Assembly (NCBI GenBank): GCA_946887105.1
Contig: CAMPKJ010000314.1
Coordinates: forward strand, 1 to 5,374
Reading direction: 5' to 3'
Source of the DNA: an uncultured Acidobacteriota bacterium
Lineage (GTDB): Bacteria; Acidobacteriota; Thermoanaerobaculia; Gp7-AA8
DNA length: 5,374 nucleotides
The notes under the pieces were generated by a model. That model was not told where the DNA came from and ran no database searches. It was given only the letters and a program-made list of their open reading frames with translations. Below are positions 4,744 through 5,374 of the stretch, piece after piece. The position numbers were made by a program, and so were the translations under genes. Every line of letters starts with the position of its first letter. Positions within the stretch are counted from its first letter, which is position 1.

Positions 4744-5374
4744 TCACCGCACCGGCAGCTCGATCTCCACCCGCAGTCCCGGATTCACGTTCTCCGCGTG
4801 GATGCGGCCGCCGTGCTCTTCGACGGCCTTGCGCGCGATGGCCAGGCCGAGGCCGGTGCCGGTGGTCTTCGTCGAAAAGTAGGGATCGAAGATCTTTGGC
4901 AGGAGCTCGGGGGCGACGCCGGGACCGGTGTCTTCGACGGCGATGACCACCTTCGAATCGACGCCGTGGCTCTGCAGCCGGACCCGTCCGCCGGGCGTGG
5001 CCTGCAGTGCGTTCTCGATCAGGTTCGCGACGGCGCCGCGCAGCAGGCGCTCATCGCCGTTGAATGCCGACGGCGTCGACGGCGCGATGTCGGCGTGGAA
5101 CTCGATGCCGCGCTCGCGGCTCTCGGCGTAGCTGGCGGCGATGTCCTCGAGCAGTTTCTGCAGGTCGAGCGGTTTGCGGTGCAACTGGCGCAGCGATGCG
5201 TAATCGCTGAAGTCGCGGGAGGTCTCGCGCAGCGTCACCACCTGCCGCAGGATGTTCTCGACCGCGCCGCGCACCACTTCGGGGAGCCGCGGATCGTTGC
5301 GGTCGGCGAGTGCGCGCAGATGTTCGGCCGTGAGCTGGATGGGCGTGAGCGGATTCTTGATCTCGTGCGCGATG
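4744..5374 (-). CDS. NtrY-like sensor histidine kinase, C-terminal part
   Basis: The gene enters from the right edge and ends with TGA at 4746-4744; 209 residues are visible. The fragment begins at the HisKA phosphorylation site, [20 protein letters not shown], with the phospho-accepting His as residue 3. This wording of the H-box is typical of NtrY-type nitrogen-regulation kinases and relatives. The HATPase domain follows in order: N-box [10 protein letters not shown] (117-126), G1 DTGPGV (148-153), F-box IFDPYFSTK (161-169) and G2 [11 protein letters not shown] (172-182). It ends at a normal place, ELPVR. All catalytic motifs are intact, so it should autophosphorylate and pass phosphate to a response regulator. 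The sensor, membrane and HAMP or PAS parts, and any partner regulator gene, lie outside the window. The stimulus is unknown. Confidence 0.93.
   Translation of the reverse strand, partial: IAHEIKNPLTPIQLTAEHLRALADRNDPRLPEVVRGAVENILRQVVTLRETSRDFSDYASLRQLHRKPLDLQKLLEDIAASYAESRERGIEFHADIAPSTPSAFNGDERLLRGAVANLIENALQATPGGRVRLQSHGVDSKVVIAVEDTGPGVAPELLPKIFDPYFSTKTTGTGLGLAIARKAVEEHGGRIHAENVNPGLRVEIELPVR

Overview
This is a GC-rich bacterial chromosomal window with tightly packed genes and rare use of A/T-ending codons. The gene mix fits a free-living soil or sediment lineage, with Acidobacteriota or a relative as my best guess: a DUF6496 basic protein, an M64 metallopeptidase, a secreted CAP-domain protein and an NtrY-like kinase. 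That placement is inference from gene content and composition; there is no marker gene to prove it.

Left part (1-651, all minus strand). A DUF6496 protein with a pure Lys/Ser/Thr/Asn tail ends just upstream of a complete tRNA-Val(CAC) unit. The tRNA has its own near-consensus promoter (17-bp spacer), an encoded CCA and a strong hairpin terminator. At the left edge the first dozen codons of another minus-strand gene may begin.

Centre (731-2677, plus strand). A secreted zinc metallopeptidase of family M64 diverges from the DUF6496 gene across a 79-bp gap. It is followed 33 bp later by an unrecognised 168-residue protein. A hairpin that begins inside that gene's stop codon closes the plus-strand block.

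Right part (5374 down to about 2680, minus strand). An NtrY-like sensor histidine kinase (3' part only) is followed by a 147-bp gap. That gap holds an unusual cluster of 8-bp repeats and two interleaved inverted repeats. Then come a secreted CAP-domain protein and, coupled by a 1-base TGATG stop/start overlap, a thioredoxin-reductase-like flavoprotein with a CPDC redox pair. The flavoprotein has no in-frame stop where its family normally ends: its frame stays open antisense through the whole 168-aa gene and about 600 bp of the peptidase gene.

I see no CRISPR array, insertion sequence, phage gene or defence system. The most noteworthy items are the repeat cluster at 4645-4739, the missing stop of the flavoprotein, and the unusual CAP/flavoprotein pair.
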